64,000 nucleotides of DNA from Thermomonospora catenispora (GTDB taxonomy: Bacteria; Actinomycetota; Actinomycetes; Streptosporangiales; Streptosporangiaceae). The notes under the pieces were generated by a model, which did no database searches, was not told where the DNA came from, and was given only the letters and a program-made list of their open reading frames with translations. Shown one piece after another: positions 1 through 12,394 of this stretch. Both the position numbers and the translations under genes were made by a program. Location: contig NZ_RRYT01000003.1 in NCBI RefSeq assembly GCF_006363815.1, positions 214,996 to 278,995 on the forward strand, read 5' to 3'. Position 1 is the stretch's first letter; each line of letters begins with the position of its first letter.

Positions 1-98
1 CCAGACCCCGCCAACCCGGCGATCGCCCGCAGGGGGTCGGACGCGATCTCGACCGCCAGTCGAGTGCGGATTTCATCCGTGCGCACACCGAAGGACAC
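1..98 (-). CDS. Possible 5' end of a divergent gene, truncated by the window edge
   Basis: Reading leftward from a GTG at 98 there is an open frame to the window edge with high G/C in third positions and a plausible protein sequence (begins VSFGVRTDEIRTRLAVEIAS). No strong ribosome site was found, so the start is a guess, and about 33 codons are too few to name a family. If real, it is transcribed divergently from the NRPS gene and would share the two iron boxes at 143-190, which suggests another iron-regulated gene. Confidence 0.35.
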   Translation of the reverse strand, partial: MSFGVRTDEIRTRLAVEIASDPLRAIAGLAGS

Positions 99-142
99 GA
101 CCTCAACCCAATCCTCTGCCGGATCGGACGGCTCCGATCAAC

Positions 143-161
143 TTAGGTAAGGCTAACCTTG
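143..161. promoter_or_regulatory. Iron box 1 (DmdR1/IdeR-type operator) upstream of the NRPS
   Basis: The sequence TTAGGTAAGGCTAACCTTG closely matches the 19-bp actinobacterial iron-box palindrome (consensus TTAGGTTAGGCTAACCTAA). It lies about 85 bp before the NRPS start. DtxR-family repressors DmdR1/IdeR bind such sites with Fe2+, so the NRPS should be derepressed on iron starvation. Confidence 0.85.
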
Positions 162-171
162 TGTCATTTTC

Positions 172-190
172 ATAGGCAAGGCTAACCTAA
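172..190. promoter_or_regulatory. Iron box 2 (DmdR1/IdeR-type operator) upstream of the NRPS
   Basis: ATAGGCAAGGCTAACCTAA is a second copy of the iron-box palindrome, starting 29 bp after the start of box 1. The 10-bp core AAGGCTAACC is identical in the two boxes. Twin sites imply cooperative repression or separate control of divergent promoters. Confidence 0.85.
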
Positions 191-244
191 CCAAGCGTTG
201 TCCGATCAGGCGCCCGCAGCGGGCCAGGACCGAAAGAGTTGAGC

Positions 245-3200
245 GTGCAGGAGCAGACGGCGGCACGGCGACGGGAACTGATGCGGCGGCTGATGGCCCA
301 GCGCGGCCTCGGCCCGGACGCCTCGCGGATCACGCCCCGGACGACCGACGGGCCGGCACCGCTTTCCTACGCCCAGCGCAGCATGTGGCTGCACCACACC
401 TCGTTCCCCGACAGCCCCGCCTACAACGTCTGCCTGCTCATCCGGATGACCGGTGAGCTGGACGTCGACGCCCTCCGCACCGCGCTGCGCGGCCTGATCC
501 GCCGCCACGCCGTGCTGCGCACCACCTACGCCGACGGCCCCGACGGGCCCGTGCAGATCGTGCACGAGGACGACTCCCTCGAACTGCCCGTCCGCGACTG
601 CCCGGCCGAGGAGGCCGAGGCGCGGGCGGCGCGGCTCGCCGCCCGGCCGTTCGACCTGCGCACCGAACGCTCCATCCGGCTGGAGCTGCTGCGCCTCTCC
701 GACCGCGAGCACGGACTGGTGCTGGTCGTCCACCACATCGCCTGGGACGGCATGACCTGGGGCTCGCTGTCGAAGGACCTGTCGACGCTGTACCGGGCGG
801 CGCTCGCCGGCGAGGAGGACCCGCTGCCGGAGCCGCCGATCCAGTACGCCGACTACGCGGCCTGGGAGCAGCGCCGGCCCGTGCCCGAGGAGGACCTGGC
901 CTACTGGCGCGAGCGGCTCGACCCGCCGCCCGCCCCGCTGGACCTGCCCACCGACCGCCCCCGCGGCGCCGTCGTCTCCGAACGCGGCGGACGCCGGGCG
1001 CGGCGGTTCGACGACGCCGTCACCGAGGGCATGAAGCGGCTCGCGGCCCGCGAGAACGCCACCCCCTTCATGGTGATGCTGGCCGCCTACGCCGCCCTGC
1101 TGCACCGCTACACCGGGGCCACGGACGTCCCCGTCGGCTCGGCCGTGATGAACCGCGAGCACGCCGAGATCCAGCGGCTGGTCGGCAACTTCGGCAACAC
1201 CCTGGTGCTGCGCACCGACCTGTCCGACGACCCCACCTTCACCGAGCTGCTGGAGCGGGTGCGGCGGACCTGCACCGAGGCGTTCGCCCACCAGGCGCTC
1301 CCCTACGACAGGCTCATCGAGGAGCTGCGGCCCGCCCGGCGGCGGGGACGCTCGCCGTTCTTCGACACCATGCTGCTGTTCCTGGCCCAGGAGATCGGCG
1401 AGCTGGACCTGCCGGGCGTCACCTCCTCCTGGACCCACATCCACAACGGGACCACCCACTACGACCTGTCGCTGGAGGCGTTCGTCCGCCCGCAGGGCAT
1501 GGTGGTCGAGGCCACCTTCCGGCGGGAGCTGTTCACCGACGAGCGCATCGACGCGCTGCTCGGCCACCTGGAGAACCTGCTGCGGTGCGCGGTCGCCGAG
1601 CCCGACCGCCGCATCGGCGACCTGGAGCTGATGGACGCGACCGAGCTGGAGCGCATCGCCTCCTGGAACGCCACCGACCACCCCGTCCGGCCCACCACGG
1701 TGGTCGAGCTGTTCGAGGAGCAGGTGGCGCGGACCCCGGAGGCGATCGCGGTCGAGAGCGCCGCCGGCTCCCTCACCTACGAGGAGCTGGACCGGCGCGC
1801 CTCTGGGCTGGCGGCGCTGCTGCGGGCGCGCGGCGCCGGGCCCGGCGAGGTCGTGGCGCTGGCGCTGCCCCGCACCCCCGACCTGGTGGTGTCGGTGCTG
1901 GCGGTGCTCAAGTCCGGGGCCGCCTACCTGCCGCTGGACATCGAGCACCCGCCCGACCGGATCGCCTCCATGCTGGCCGACGCCGGGCCGCTGTGCACGA
2001 TCGTCACCCCCGAGACCCGGCACGCGGCGCCCGAGGACGCCCAGGTGCTGGTGCTCGGCGACCAGACGCCCGCGCCGGGCCTGTCCCACCCGGTGACCGG
2101 CGAGGACCTGGCGTACGTGATCTACACCTCCGGCTCCACCGGCCGGCCCAAGGGCGTGGCGATCCCGCACCGGGCGCTGACGAACTTCCTGCTCATGCAG
2201 CGCGAGGAGCTCGCGCTGGGCGTCGGCGACCGGCTGGTGGCGGTCACCACCATCGCCTTCGACATCGCCGCGCTGGAGCTGTACGTGCCGCTGATCAGCG
2301 GGGCCACCGTGGTGCTGGCCTCCCGGCGGGAGGTGCGCGACCCGGCCGCGCTGGCCCGGCTGCTGAAGGACGCCACGATCGTGCAGGGCACCCCGTCGCT
2401 GCTGGGCGCCCTCGACCCCGAGGCGTTGCGCGGGCTGCGGGTGCTGGTCGGCGGCGAGGCCCTGCCCGCCGCGCTGGCCGACACCCTCACCGAGGTCGCG
2501 GCGCAGGCCGTCAACGTCTACGGCCCCACCGAGGCCACCGTCTGGGCGACCTCCGCCGAACTGCCCTCCTCCGGGATCGGCCGGCCGTTCTGGAACACCC
2601 GCGCCTACGTGCTCGACCCCCGGCTGCGGCCGGTGCCGCCCGGCGTGCCCGGCGAGCTGTACCTGGCGGGCGAGCAGCTCGCCCGCGGCTACCTCGGGCG
2701 GCCCGAGCTGACCGCCGAACGGTTCGTCGCCGACCCGTTCGGCCCGCCCGGCTCCCGCATGTACCGGACCGGCGACCTGGCCCGCTGGACCCGCGAGGGC
2801 ACGCTGGAGTACCTGGGCCGCACCGACGACCAGGTCAAGATCCGCGGCTTCCGCATCGAGCCCGCCGAGGTTCAGGCCGTGCTCGCCGCCCAGCCCGGCG
2901 TCGCCCAGGCCGCCGTGATCGTCCGCGAGGACCGGCCCGGCGACAAGCGGCTGGTCGGCTACCTGGTGCCCGGACCCGACGGGGTGGACCCGGAGGCGGT
3001 GCGGGAGGCGGCGGCGCGGCGGCTGCCCGAGTACATGGTGCCGAGCGCCCTGGTCGTGCTGGAGGAGCTGCCCCGCACCGTCAACGGCAAGCTCGACCGG
3101 GCCGCGCTGCCCGCCCCCGACGTGCAGGTCTCCGGCCGGGCCCCGCGCACCCCCCGGGAGGCGGCGTTGTGCGAGCTGTTCGCCGAGACGCTGGGGCTGG

Positions 3201-6200
3201 AGGAGGTCGGCATCGACGACGACTTCTTCGCGCTCGGCGGGCACTCGCTGCTGGCCACCAAGCTCGCCGGGCGGATCCGCGCCGCGTTGGGCGCCGACCT
3301 CACCATCGCGGACGTGTTCGAGGCGCCCACCGTGGCGACGCTGGCGCCGCGGCTGGTCGACGGCGCCCGCCGCCGGGTGCGGGAGGCGACCCGGCCCGAG
3401 GTCGTGCCCGCCTCCGCCGCCCAGCGCGGACTGTGGCTGGAGGAGCGGCTGCGCGGCCCGTCGGCCTCCTACGCGCTGCCGCTGGGGCTGCGGCTGCACG
3501 GCCCGGTGGACCCCGAGGCGCTGCGGGCGGCGTTCGGCGACGTGGTCGCCCGGCACGAGGCGCTGCGGACCCTGCTGGTGGAGGGCCCCGACGGGCTGCC
3601 GGTGCAGCGGATCCTCCCGCCGGACCAGGCCGTCTGCGAGGTCGTCTTCGACGTGGTGGACGTGCGCGGCCTGCCCGCCGAGGAGGCCGCCCGCGCCGAG
3701 GACGCCGCCGCCCGGCACGTCTTCGATCTGGGGCGCGACCTGCCGGTGCGGGCCGCCCTGCTGCGCCGGGGCGAGGAGGACTGGACGCTGGTGCTGCTGT
3801 GGCACCACGCCGCCGCCGACGAATGGTCCTTCACCCCCATGCTGGCCGACCTCTCCCGCGCCTACCGGGCGCGGAGCCGGGGACGGGCGCCGGACTGGGA
3901 GCCGCTGCCGGTCCAGTACGCCGACTACACGGTCTGGCACGCCGAGCAGGACCACCGCGACCAGCTCGGCCACTGGGCGCAGGCGCTGGCCGGCCTGCCG
4001 GAGGAGACCACCCTCCCGCCGGACCGCCCCCGCCCGGCCGAGGCGACCCACCGGGGCGGCCTGGTGCGGTTCCGCCTGCCGCTGGAGGGGGTGCGCGAGC
4101 TGGCCCGGCGCAGCGGCACCAGCGTGTTCATGGTGCTGCACGCGGCGACCGCGGCGGCGCTCCAGCAGGCCGGCGCGGGCGACGACGTGGCGGTGGGCTC
4201 CCCGATCGCCGGACGCCCCGACGAGGACCTCGCGGACCTGGTCGGGTTGTTCGTCAATCTGCTGGTGCTGCGCACCGACCTGTCCGGCGACCCCACCTTC
4301 ACCGAGCTGCTGGAGCGGGTACGCCGCACCGACCTGGCCGCGTTCGCCCACGCCGACGTGCCGTTCGAGCAGGTCGTGGAGCATCTGGCGCCCGAACGGT
4401 CGCTGGCCCGCAGCCCGCTGTTCCAGGTCATGATCGTCCACCAGCGGCTGGACGACGTGCGCCTGTCCCTGCCCGGCGTGCGGGTCGAGCCGTTCCTCCC
4501 CGCCACCGGCGGAGTGAAGTTCGACCTGGACGTCTACTTCGCCGAGGGCGACACCGAGATCGAAGGGTTCGCCGCCTACGCCGAGGACCTGTACGAGCCG
4601 GAGACCGTCACCGCCTTCCTGGACCGGATCGGCGAGCTGCTCGCCCGGGCCGCGGAGGACCCCGACCGGCCCCTGTCGGCCCTGCTGCCCGCCCCCGAGC
4701 ACCCCGACACCGCCCGCGACTTCGGCGGACGCACCGTGGCCGGGCTGTTCGCCGAACAGGTCGCCCGCGCCCCCGACGCCCCCGCCGTCATCGGCCCCGG
4801 CGCCGACGGCGAGGTCACGCTGACCTACGCCGAGCTGGACGCCCGCGCCGAGGCGCTGGCGGACCGGCTGGCGGCGGCCGGAGCCGGACCCGAACGCATC
4901 GTGGCGATCGCGATGCCGCGGTCGGTGGACTTCGCGGTGGCGCTGCTCGCCGTCATCAAGACCGGCGCGGCCTACCTGCCGATCGACGTGACCTACCCGC
5001 GGGCGCGGATCGACCACATGCTCTCCGTCGCCGAGCCGCTGCTGGTGCTGGGACGGGACGAGCCGCCGGCCGACGCGCCGCCGCGCACCCCCGTCGACCC
5101 GCACCCCGACCACCCCGCGTACGTGATCTTCACCTCGGGGTCCACCGGCGTCCCCAAGGCGGTCGTGGGGACCCAGCGGGCGCTCGCCAACCGGCTGGCC
5201 TGGGGGCTGGACCTGACCGGGCCGGGCGTGCGGGCGGCGAAGAGCTCCCCGGCGTTCATCGACGGCACCACCGAGCTGCTCGGCGGGCTGCTGGCCGGGG
5301 ACACGGTGGTGATCGCCGACGACGCCGCCGCGACCGACGCGGTGGCGCTGGCCGAGCTGATCGACCGGCGAGGGATCGGCACCGTGACCGTGGTGCCGAG
5401 CCTGCTGGCGGCGCTGCTGGAGGCCGGGGACCTGCGCTCGGTGACCACCTGGATCAGCAGCGGCGAGGCGCTGCCCGCCGCCCTGGCCGAGCGGGTCCCC
5501 GCCCGGCTGATCAACCTGTACGGGTGCTCGGAGGCGGCGGGCGACAGCCTCGTCGCCGACGGCGCCGGGCCGCTGCGCCCGATCGCCAACACCACCGCCT
5601 ACGTGCTGGACTCCGCCCTGCGCCAGGTCGAGGTCGGCGAGCTGTACCTGGCCGGCGACGGGCTGGCCCGCGGCTACCTCGGCGACCCCGCCAAGACCGC
5701 CGAACGGTTCGTCGCCAACCCGTTCGGGCCGCCCGGCTCCCGCATGTACCGGACCGGCGACCGGGTGCGGCGGCGCCGCGACGGAGGCCTGGAGTTCCTC
5801 GGCCGGGTCGACGACCAGATCAAGATCCGCGGGTTCCGGATCGAGCCGGGCGAGATCGAGGCGGTGCTGGCCGCCCAGCCCGGCGTCCGGCGGGCCGCCG
5901 TCGCCGCCCACGGGTCGCGGCTGGTCGGCTACGTCACCGGCGACGCCGACCCGCAGGCCCTCCAGGGCAGGCTGCGGGAGCTGCTGCCGGACTACCTCGT
6001 CCCGTCCGAGCTGGTGGCGCTGGAGGAGCTGCCGCTCAACCCCAACGGCAAGGTGGACCGGCGCGCCCTGCCCGAGCCCGGCCGCCCCGCCGCCGTCGGC
6101 CGCCCCCCGCGCACCGACGCCGAACGCACCCTGGCCGCGCTGGTCGGGGCGATCGTGGGACGCGACGACGTCGGAGCCGAGGAGGACTTCTTCCGGATCG

Positions 6201-9200
6201 GCGGCGACAGCATCGGCGCCGCCCTCCTGGTCGCCCGCGCCCGCCGCGCCGGGCTGGCCTTCACCGTCCGCGACGTCTTCCGCCTGCGCACCGTCGCCGC
6301 CCTCGCCCGGGCCGCCGCCGGCGCGCAGGCCGGGCCGGACGCCGAGCCCGCCCGTGCGCCCGAACCGGCGCCCGCGGCGGAGGCCGCCGGGGACGGTGCA
6401 CCCGCGGAGGTCGCCTCGGGCGCGGAGGCCGAGCTGCCGCTCTCGCCGCTGCAGGAAGGGCTGCTGTTCCACCTGATGATGGCGGGCGAGGGCCGCGACA
6501 TCTACGTGCAGCAGGCCGTCGTCGCGCTCGCCGGGCCGGTGGACCCCGACCGGATGGCCGCGGCGGCGCGGCACGTGCTGGAGAAGTTCCCCAACCTGCG
6601 CGCCGGGTTCCGCACCGACGGGACGCGCGCCGTCCAGTACATCCCCCGGGACTTCGAGGTGCCGTGGACCCACGCCGAGGTCGACGGGGAAGAGGGGCTG
6701 GAGGAGTTCATCGAGGCCCAGCGGGCGCGGCCGTTCTCCCCCGATGAGCCCCCGCTGATCCGGTTCGGCCTGGCCACGCTCGGCGAACACGACCACCGAC
6801 TGGTGCTGACCTCGGAGCTGATCCTGCTGGACGGCTGGTCCGGCGGGCTGCTGGTCACCTCGCTGCTGGAGTTCTACACCGACCCCGACGCCGAGCACGC
6901 CCGCCCGGTCGCCCCGTTCCGCGCCTACCTGGACTGGGTGACCGGCCGCGACCGCGCCGAGGCGCTGGCGGCCTGGCGGCGGGCGCTGGCGGGCTTCGAC
7001 AGCCCGGCGCTGCTCAAGCCCGAACTGCTCGACAAGCCCGCCGACCCGGCCGTCGCCGGCGAGCTCCACCGGGAGCTGCCAAAGGAGCTGGTGGAGCGGC
7101 TGGAGGCGCTCTCCCGCGAGCGCGGCCTCACCCTCGGCACCGTCTACCAGGCGGCGTGGGGGCTGCTGCTGATGGCGGTGACCGGCCGGGACGACGTGGT
7201 GTTCGGCGTGTCGGTGTCGGGCCGGCACCCGGACGTGGACGGGGTGGAGTCCATCGTCGGCCTGCTGTTCAACACCGTCCCGGCGCGCGTGCAGGCCGGG
7301 CCCGCCGACCCGCTGACCGCGGTGCTGGAACGGGTGCAGAGCGCCCAGTCGGAGCTGTTCGACCACCAGCACGTGGCGCTCACCGACATCCAGCAGGCGA
7401 CCGGGCTCGGCACCATGTTCGACACCCTGTTCGTCTTCCAGAACTTCCCCGGGATGCCGGTCGACCGGGCGTTCGGGCCGGACGGCGAGGTGCGGGTGCT
7501 CGGCCGCCAGATCCGCGACGCCACCCACTACCCGATCACCATGGTCGCCGAGCCCGGCACCCGGCTGCGGGTGATGTACCGGGGGGACGCGTTCACCGAG
7601 GCCGAGGCGCGGCGGCTCACCGACCGGTACGTGCGGATCCTCGCCGCCATCGCCGACGCCCCCGACACCCCCTGCCACCGGCTCGACCCGCTGCTGCCCG
7701 AGGAGCACGAGCGGATGCGCGCCGACTGGAAGGCGGCCGAGCACCACGTCCCCGACCTGACCATCGCCGAGCTCCTGGCCGACCGGGCGCGCCGGATCCC
7801 CGACCGGATCGCGCTGGTCTCCCAGCCGGACGTGCGGCTGACCTACGCCGAGCTGAACGCCCGGATCAACCGGCTGGCCCGGCTGCTGAAGGAGCACGGC
7901 GCCGGACCGGAGAAGGTCGTGGCGCTGGCGCTGCCCCGCTCGGCGGAGATGGTGGTCGCGCTGTTCGCGGTGCTGCGCACCGGCGCCGCCTACCTGCCGC
8001 TGGAGCTGGACTACCCGGTGGACCGGCTGAACTACATGCTGGCCGACGCCGCCCCGTCCGTGCTGGTCTCCCACCGCTCCATCGCCGAACGGCTGACCGG
8101 CGACGCCGTGCTCATCGCCCTGGACGACCCGCAGGTGGCTGAGCGGCTGGCGGCGCTGCCGGACGACGACCTCACCGACGCCGAGCTCCCCGGCTTCGAA
8201 CGCGGCGCGCCCGGCCGGCTGGACCGCCCCGCGTACGTGATCTACACCTCCGGCTCCACCGGACGGCCCAAGGGCGTCATCACCCCCTACCGGGGGCTGA
8301 CGAACATGCAGTACAACCACCGGGCCAACATCTTCGACCCGGTGGTGTCGGCGGCCGGGCGGCGGCTGAGGATCGCGCACACGGTGTCGTTCTCCTTCGA
8401 CATGTCGTGGGAGGAGCTGCTGTGGCTCATCGAGGGCCACGAGGTGCACGTCTGCGACGAGGAGCTGCGGCGCGACGCCGAGGCGCTCACCGCCTACCTG
8501 CACGAGCACCGGATCGACGTGATCAACGTGACCCCCACCTACGCCCAGCACCTGCTGGAGGAGGGGCTGCTGGACGGGGAGCACCGGCCCCCGCTGGTGC
8601 TGCTGGGCGGTGAGGCCGTCCCGGTGGCGGTGTGGGAGCGGCTGGCGCAGGCCGACGGGGTGCTCGGCTACAACCTCTACGGCCCCACCGAGTACACCAT
8701 CAACACCCTCGGCGGCGGCACCGCCGACAGCGACACCCCCACGGTCGGCAAGCCGATCTGGAACACCCGCGCCTACGTGCTCGACCCCTGGCTGCGGCCC
8801 GTCCCGCCGGGCACCCCCGGCGAGCTCTACATCGCCGGGGCCGGGCTGGCCCGCGGCTACCTGGGCCGGCCCGACCTGACGGCGGAGCGCTTCGTCGCCG
8901 ACCCGTTCTCCGCCGACGGCGGGCGGATGTACCGGACCGGCGACCTGGTGCGGGTGCGGCCGGACGGCAACATCGACTTCCTCGGCCGCACCGACGACCA
9001 GGTCAAGATCCGCGGCTACCGGGTCGAACTGGAGGAGGTCGAGGCGGCGCTGGCCGCCGAACCGGGGGTCGGGCAGGCCGCGGTCGTCGCCGCCGACACC
9101 GACGTGCCGGGCGTCAAGCGGCTGGTCGGCTACATCGTCCCGGACGGGTCGGTGCGGCCGGGGGCCGAGGACGAGCAGCTGGAGGAGTGGCGGCAGATCT

Positions 9201-12200
9201 ACGACGACGAGTACACCGAGGTCGGCACCGCCGTCCGCGTCGAGGAGTTCGCCGGCTGGACCAGCAGCTACGACGGCGCGCCGATCCCGCTGGAGGACAT
9301 GCGGGAGTGGCGCCGGACCACCGTCGAGCGCATCCTGGCCCTCGGGCCGCGCCGGGTGCTGGAGATCGGCTGCGGCACCGGACTGCTGCTGTCGAGGATC
9401 GCGCCCCGGGTGGAGAGCTACTGGGCCACCGACTTCGCGGCCCCGGTGATCGACAAGCTCCGCGGGGACGTGGACCCGGCCTGGCCCGTCACGCTGCGGT
9501 GCCGGCCGGCGCACGACGTCTCCGGCCTGCCGGAGGGGTTCTTCGACACCATCGTGATCAACTCGGTGGTGCAGTACTTCCCCACCGCCGACTACCTGGC
9601 CGACGTGCTCGGCAAGGCGTGGGACCTGCTGGTCCCCGGCGGGCGCCTCTTCATCGGCGACGTCCGCGACCTGCGCACCGCCCGGGCCTTCCACGCCGCG
9701 ATCCACCTCCACCGCGGCGGCGACGGCGACCTGGCCGCGGTGGACCGCGCCGTCCGGATGGAGAAGGAGCTCCTCCTCGACCCGGCGTTCTTCGCCTCCC
9801 TGGACCTGCCGGGCCGGCTGGAGATCCGCATCAAGCGCGGCGTCCGCCACAACGAGCTGACCCGCCACCGCTACGACGTGATCCTCCACAAGCCCGACCC
9901 CGACGCCCCGGCGGCGGGCGGCGGTGACGCCCCCTCCTCCGCGGAGACGCCCCGGGACGTACCGGTCGTGGAGTGGGCCGGGCTGGAGGATGTGAAGTCG
10001 CGGCTGCCCGGACGGTTCCGGGTGCAGGGGATCCCCGACCCGCGGCTGTCGGGCGAGATCGCGGCGCTGCGGGCGCTGGAGGAGGGGGCGCCGGCGGAGC
10101 GGGCGCGGGCGCTGCTGACCGCGCCGCCGCAGGGCGTCGAACCCGAGACCCTGCACGAGCTGGACCCCTCCGTCGTGCTCACCCCGTCCGAGCGGGTCGG
10201 CTGCTACGACGCGGTGTTCGGCGGCGGCCCCGCCCACCCGCCGGCCGTGCCCGGCAGGACCTGCGCCAACAACCCGGCGGCGGCCCGCGACCACGGCGCC
10301 CTGGCGGCCCGGGTGCGGGAGGGGCTGAAGGCCAAGCTGCCCGGCTACATGGTGCCCGGCGTGATCATGACGCTGGACGCCCTGCCGCTGACGGTGAACG
10401 GCAAACTGGACCGGCGGGCGCTGCCGAGACCGGACGCCTCCGGCGGCGGGCCGCGCGGCTCGGGCCAGGCCCCCCGCACCCCGGTGGAGCGGGTGCTGTG
10501 CTCGCTGTTCGCCGAGGTGCTGGAGGCCTCCGAGGTCGGCATCGACGACGACTTCTTCGACCTGGGCGGGCACTCCCTGCTGGCCACCCGGCTGGTCGGC
10601 CGGGCCCGCTCGGTGCTGCGCTGCGAGCTGGCGATCCGGGATCTGTTCGAGGCGCCGACCGTCGCCGAGCTGGCCGCCCGCGTGCACGGCCGCGCCGCCC
10701 CCGAGCAGCGGCCCCCGCTCACCCCCCGCGAGCGGCCCGAACGCATCCCGCTGTCGTTCGCGCAGCGGCGGCTGTGGCTGCTGGACCAGCTGCTGCGCGA
10801 GGACTCCGGCCCCCGGCAGGCCTACCACCTGCCGCTGGCCGTCCGCCTGCGCGGCGACCTGGACAGGAAGGCGCTGGAGCAGGCGATCTGGGACGTGATC
10901 GACCGGCACGAGACCCTGCGGACGCTCTTCGTCGAGCACGACGGCACCCCCTACCAGCGGATCCTGCCGGCCGGGCGGGTCCGTCCGCCGCTGGAGGTCG
11001 CCGACTGCACGCCGGAGGAGTTCATCGCCCGGCCGTTCGACCTGGCGCGGGACATCCCGCTGCGGGTCGCGGTGTTCCCGACCGGGGAACGCGAGCACCT
11101 GCTGATGGCGGTGTTCCACCACATCGCGTTCGACGAGTGGTCCTTCGGCCCGTTCGCCCGGGACGTGGCGCAGGCGTATGCGGCGCGGCTGGAGGGCCGG
11201 GCCCCGGCGTGGGAGCCGCCGCCCGTCCAGTACGCCGACTACACCCTCTGGCAGCGGGAGCTGCTGGGCGACCCGCTCGACCCGGGCAGCCTGCACGCCC
11301 GGCAGCTCGCCTACTGGGCGCAGGCGCTGGAGGGCATCCCCGAGGAGATCCCGCTCCCGGTGGACCGGCCGCGCCCGGCCACGGTCGGGCAGCGCGGCGG
11401 CACCGTCGTCCGCGACCTGCCGCCGTCCCTGGTGGCGGCGATGCGGAGGGTCGCGCGCTCCCGCGGGGCGAGCATGTTCATGGTGGGGCAGGCGGCCGTG
11501 GCCGCGCTGCTGCACCGGATGGGCGCGGGCGAGGACATCCCGCTGGGCAGCCCGGTGGCCGGACGCACCGAGGAGGCGGCCGGGTCGCTGGTCGGGTTCT
11601 TCGTCAACACGCTGGTGCTGCGCGCCGACGTGTCCGGCGACCCGTCGTTCGCCGAGCTGGTGTCGCGGATCCGCGAGGCCGACCTGGCCGGGCTGGCCAA
11701 CCAGGACCTGCCGTTCGAGGCCCTGGTGGAGGCGCTGCGTCCGCGGCGGGTGCCCGGCCGGAACCCGCTGTTCCAGGTCATGGTCGGATATGAGAACCAG
11801 GACGTGGGCGAGGTCCGCTTCCCCGGCCTGGAGCAGCGGGAGGCGCTGTTCGGGCCGGGGGCGGCGAAGTTCGACCTGGACTTCATCTTCCGCGAGACCT
11901 CCGGCGGCGGGCTGCGGCTGATCCTGGACTACTCGGCCGACCTGTTCGAGGAGTCGACGGCCGAGACCATGGCCGACTCCCTGCTCGACCTGCTCGGCAA
12001 GGCCGCCGCCGACCCCGACGCCCCGGTCGGCGCGCTGCCCGCGGCGCTGACCGCCCGCAGCGTCACCGGCCCGGAGACGGCCGCCGCCGCCCGCCGCGAC
12101 GAGGACCGCGAGGCGGTGCTGTGCCGGATCTTCGCCGAGGTGCTCGGGGTGGAGACCGTGGGGCCGGAGGAGGACTTCTTCGACCTGGGCGGCCACTCGC

Positions 12201-12316
12201 TGCTGGCGATGAAGCTCGTCCGCCGCCTCCGCCGGGAGCCCGGCCTGGAGAACGTCAAGATCGCCACCTTGATGACCGCCCCCACGGTCTCCGGGCTGCT
12301 CGCCGCCCTGGCGTGA
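245..12316 (+). CDS. Four-module siderophore NRPS (C-A-PCP-C-A-PCP-C-A-nMT-PCP-C-PCP)
   Basis: Non-ribosomal peptide synthetase of about 4023 residues. Seen in order: C1 with HHIAWDG (H163); A1 (core YTSGSTG about 627) with code DILQVGVVWK, glycine-like; PCP1 (S1001); C2 with HHAAADE (H1187); A2 (about 1629) with unusual code IDTTISLGDK; PCP2 with GGDS (S1989); C3 in which the HH pair is replaced by E2191-L2192; A3 (about 2667) with code DMENLGLINK, that of N5-hydroxyornithine; an N-methyltransferase inserted in A3 (EIGCGTG at 3040); PCP3 (S3444); C4 (H3625); PCP4 (S3985). There is no fourth A domain and no thioesterase. The N-terminal C domain implies that an upstream synthetase supplies the acyl donor. 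GTG 245 is preferred over TTG 239 because GAAAGAG at 232-238 is then spaced 6 nt. Codes were read by eye against GrsA. A madurastatin-like product is inference. Confidence 0.95.
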   Translation: MQEQTAARRRELMRRLMAQRGLGPDASRITPRTTDGPAPLSYAQRSMWLHHTSFPDSPAYNVCLLIRMTGELDVDALRTALRGLIRRHAVLRTTYADGPDGPVQIVHEDDSLELPVRDCPAEEAEARAARLAARPFDLRTERSIRLELLRLSDREHGLVLVVHHIAWDGMTWGSLSKDLSTLYRAALAGEEDPLPEPPIQYADYAAWEQRRPVPEEDLAYWRERLDPPPAPLDLPTDRPRGAVVSERGGRRARRFDDAVTEGMKRLAARENATPFMVMLAAYAALLHRYTGATDVPVGSAVMNREHAEIQRLVGNFGNTLVLRTDLSDDPTFTELLERVRRTCTEAFAHQALPYDRLIEELRPARRRGRSPFFDTMLLFLAQEIGELDLPGVTSSWTHIHNGTTHYDLSLEAFVRPQGMVVEATFRRELFTDERIDALLGHLENLLRCAVAEPDRRIGDLELMDATELERIASWNATDHPVRPTTVVELFEEQVARTPEAIAVESAAGSLTYEELDRRASGLAALLRARGAGPGEVVALALPRTPDLVVSVLAVLKSGAAYLPLDIEHPPDRIASMLADAGPLCTIVTPETRHAAPEDAQVLVLGDQTPAPGLSHPVTGEDLAYVIYTSGSTGRPKGVAIPHRALTNFLLMQREELALGVGDRLVAVTTIAFDIAALELYVPLISGATVVLASRREVRDPAALARLLKDATIVQGTPSLLGALDPEALRGLRVLVGGEALPAALADTLTEVAAQAVNVYGPTEATVWATSAELPSSGIGRPFWNTRAYVLDPRLRPVPPGVPGELYLAGEQLARGYLGRPELTAERFVADPFGPPGSRMYRTGDLARWTREGTLEYLGRTDDQVKIRGFRIEPAEVQAVLAAQPGVAQAAVIVREDRPGDKRLVGYLVPGPDGVDPEAVREAAARRLPEYMVPSALVVLEELPRTVNGKLDRAALPAPDVQVSGRAPRTPREAALCELFAETLGLEEVGIDDDFFALGGHSLLATKLAGRIRAALGADLTIADVFEAPTVATLAPRLVDGARRRVREATRPEVVPASAAQRGLWLEERLRGPSASYALPLGLRLHGPVDPEALRAAFGDVVARHEALRTLLVEGPDGLPVQRILPPDQAVCEVVFDVVDVRGLPAEEAARAEDAAARHVFDLGRDLPVRAALLRRGEEDWTLVLLWHHAAADEWSFTPMLADLSRAYRARSRGRAPDWEPLPVQYADYTVWHAEQDHRDQLGHWAQALAGLPEETTLPPDRPRPAEATHRGGLVRFRLPLEGVRELARRSGTSVFMVLHAATAAALQQAGAGDDVAVGSPIAGRPDEDLADLVGLFVNLLVLRTDLSGDPTFTELLERVRRTDLAAFAHADVPFEQVVEHLAPERSLARSPLFQVMIVHQRLDDVRLSLPGVRVEPFLPATGGVKFDLDVYFAEGDTEIEGFAAYAEDLYEPETVTAFLDRIGELLARAAEDPDRPLSALLPAPEHPDTARDFGGRTVAGLFAEQVARAPDAPAVIGPGADGEVTLTYAELDARAEALADRLAAAGAGPERIVAIAMPRSVDFAVALLAVIKTGAAYLPIDVTYPRARIDHMLSVAEPLLVLGRDEPPADAPPRTPVDPHPDHPAYVIFTSGSTGVPKAVVGTQRALANRLAWGLDLTGPGVRAAKSSPAFIDGTTELLGGLLAGDTVVIADDAAATDAVALAELIDRRGIGTVTVVPSLLAALLEAGDLRSVTTWISSGEALPAALAERVPARLINLYGCSEAAGDSLVADGAGPLRPIANTTAYVLDSALRQVEVGELYLAGDGLARGYLGDPAKTAERFVANPFGPPGSRMYRTGDRVRRRRDGGLEFLGRVDDQIKIRGFRIEPGEIEAVLAAQPGVRRAAVAAHGSRLVGYVTGDADPQALQGRLRELLPDYLVPSELVALEELPLNPNGKVDRRALPEPGRPAAVGRPPRTDAERTLAALVGAIVGRDDVGAEEDFFRIGGDSIGAALLVARARRAGLAFTVRDVFRLRTVAALARAAAGAQAGPDAEPARAPEPAPAAEAAGDGAPAEVASGAEAELPLSPLQEGLLFHLMMAGEGRDIYVQQAVVALAGPVDPDRMAAAARHVLEKFPNLRAGFRTDGTRAVQYIPRDFEVPWTHAEVDGEEGLEEFIEAQRARPFSPDEPPLIRFGLATLGEHDHRLVLTSELILLDGWSGGLLVTSLLEFYTDPDAEHARPVAPFRAYLDWVTGRDRAEALAAWRRALAGFDSPALLKPELLDKPADPAVAGELHRELPKELVERLEALSRERGLTLGTVYQAAWGLLLMAVTGRDDVVFGVSVSGRHPDVDGVESIVGLLFNTVPARVQAGPADPLTAVLERVQSAQSELFDHQHVALTDIQQATGLGTMFDTLFVFQNFPGMPVDRAFGPDGEVRVLGRQIRDATHYPITMVAEPGTRLRVMYRGDAFTEAEARRLTDRYVRILAAIADAPDTPCHRLDPLLPEEHERMRADWKAAEHHVPDLTIAELLADRARRIPDRIALVSQPDVRLTYAELNARINRLARLLKEHGAGPEKVVALALPRSAEMVVALFAVLRTGAAYLPLELDYPVDRLNYMLADAAPSVLVSHRSIAERLTGDAVLIALDDPQVAERLAALPDDDLTDAELPGFERGAPGRLDRPAYVIYTSGSTGRPKGVITPYRGLTNMQYNHRANIFDPVVSAAGRRLRIAHTVSFSFDMSWEELLWLIEGHEVHVCDEELRRDAEALTAYLHEHRIDVINVTPTYAQHLLEEGLLDGEHRPPLVLLGGEAVPVAVWERLAQADGVLGYNLYGPTEYTINTLGGGTADSDTPTVGKPIWNTRAYVLDPWLRPVPPGTPGELYIAGAGLARGYLGRPDLTAERFVADPFSADGGRMYRTGDLVRVRPDGNIDFLGRTDDQVKIRGYRVELEEVEAALAAEPGVGQAAVVAADTDVPGVKRLVGYIVPDGSVRPGAEDEQLEEWRQIYDDEYTEVGTAVRVEEFAGWTSSYDGAPIPLEDMREWRRTTVERILALGPRRVLEIGCGTGLLLSRIAPRVESYWATDFAAPVIDKLRGDVDPAWPVTLRCRPAHDVSGLPEGFFDTIVINSVVQYFPTADYLADVLGKAWDLLVPGGRLFIGDVRDLRTARAFHAAIHLHRGGDGDLAAVDRAVRMEKELLLDPAFFASLDLPGRLEIRIKRGVRHNELTRHRYDVILHKPDPDAPAAGGGDAPSSAETPRDVPVVEWAGLEDVKSRLPGRFRVQGIPDPRLSGEIAALRALEEGAPAERARALLTAPPQGVEPETLHELDPSVVLTPSERVGCYDAVFGGGPAHPPAVPGRTCANNPAAARDHGALAARVREGLKAKLPGYMVPGVIMTLDALPLTVNGKLDRRALPRPDASGGGPRGSGQAPRTPVERVLCSLFAEVLEASEVGIDDDFFDLGGHSLLATRLVGRARSVLRCELAIRDLFEAPTVAELAARVHGRAAPEQRPPLTPRERPERIPLSFAQRRLWLLDQLLREDSGPRQAYHLPLAVRLRGDLDRKALEQAIWDVIDRHETLRTLFVEHDGTPYQRILPAGRVRPPLEVADCTPEEFIARPFDLARDIPLRVAVFPTGEREHLLMAVFHHIAFDEWSFGPFARDVAQAYAARLEGRAPAWEPPPVQYADYTLWQRELLGDPLDPGSLHARQLAYWAQALEGIPEEIPLPVDRPRPATVGQRGGTVVRDLPPSLVAAMRRVARSRGASMFMVGQAAVAALLHRMGAGEDIPLGSPVAGRTEEAAGSLVGFFVNTLVLRADVSGDPSFAELVSRIREADLAGLANQDLPFEALVEALRPRRVPGRNPLFQVMVGYENQDVGEVRFPGLEQREALFGPGAAKFDLDFIFRETSGGGLRLILDYSADLFEESTAETMADSLLDLLGKAAADPDAPVGALPAALTARSVTGPETAAAARRDEDREAVLCRIFAEVLGVETVGPEEDFFDLGGHSLLAMKLVRRLRREPGLENVKIATLMTAPTVSGLLAALA

Positions 12317-12343
12317 CCCGTGCGGGGACGGCCCCGCGCCCGT

Positions 12344-12387
12344 GCGCGCGGGTCCCCGGCGACGTGGGCGGCCGGGGACCCGCGCGC
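12344..12387. terminator. Bidirectional terminator hairpin between the NRPS and the dioxygenase
   Basis: Perfect 17-bp arms (gcgcgcgggtccccggc and its complement at 12371-12387) enclose a 10-nt loop. The hairpin sits between two convergent genes and would stop transcription from either side. No U-tract is present, as is common in GC-rich actinomycetes. Confidence 0.8.
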
Positions 12388-12394
12388 GGCGGGA

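Noticed and set aside
1585..6747. Large plus-strand frames overlapping the NRPS in another phase
   Set aside because: Arg/Pro/Gly-rich translation without recognisable motifs; explained by the high GC content of the true frame.
206..12196. A nearly 4000-codon open frame on the minus strand opposite the NRPS
   Set aside because: It is the antisense shadow of a GC-rich gene: its translation is Arg/Gly/Pro/His-rich low-complexity sequence with no domain, whereas the plus strand has intact NRPS motifs throughout.
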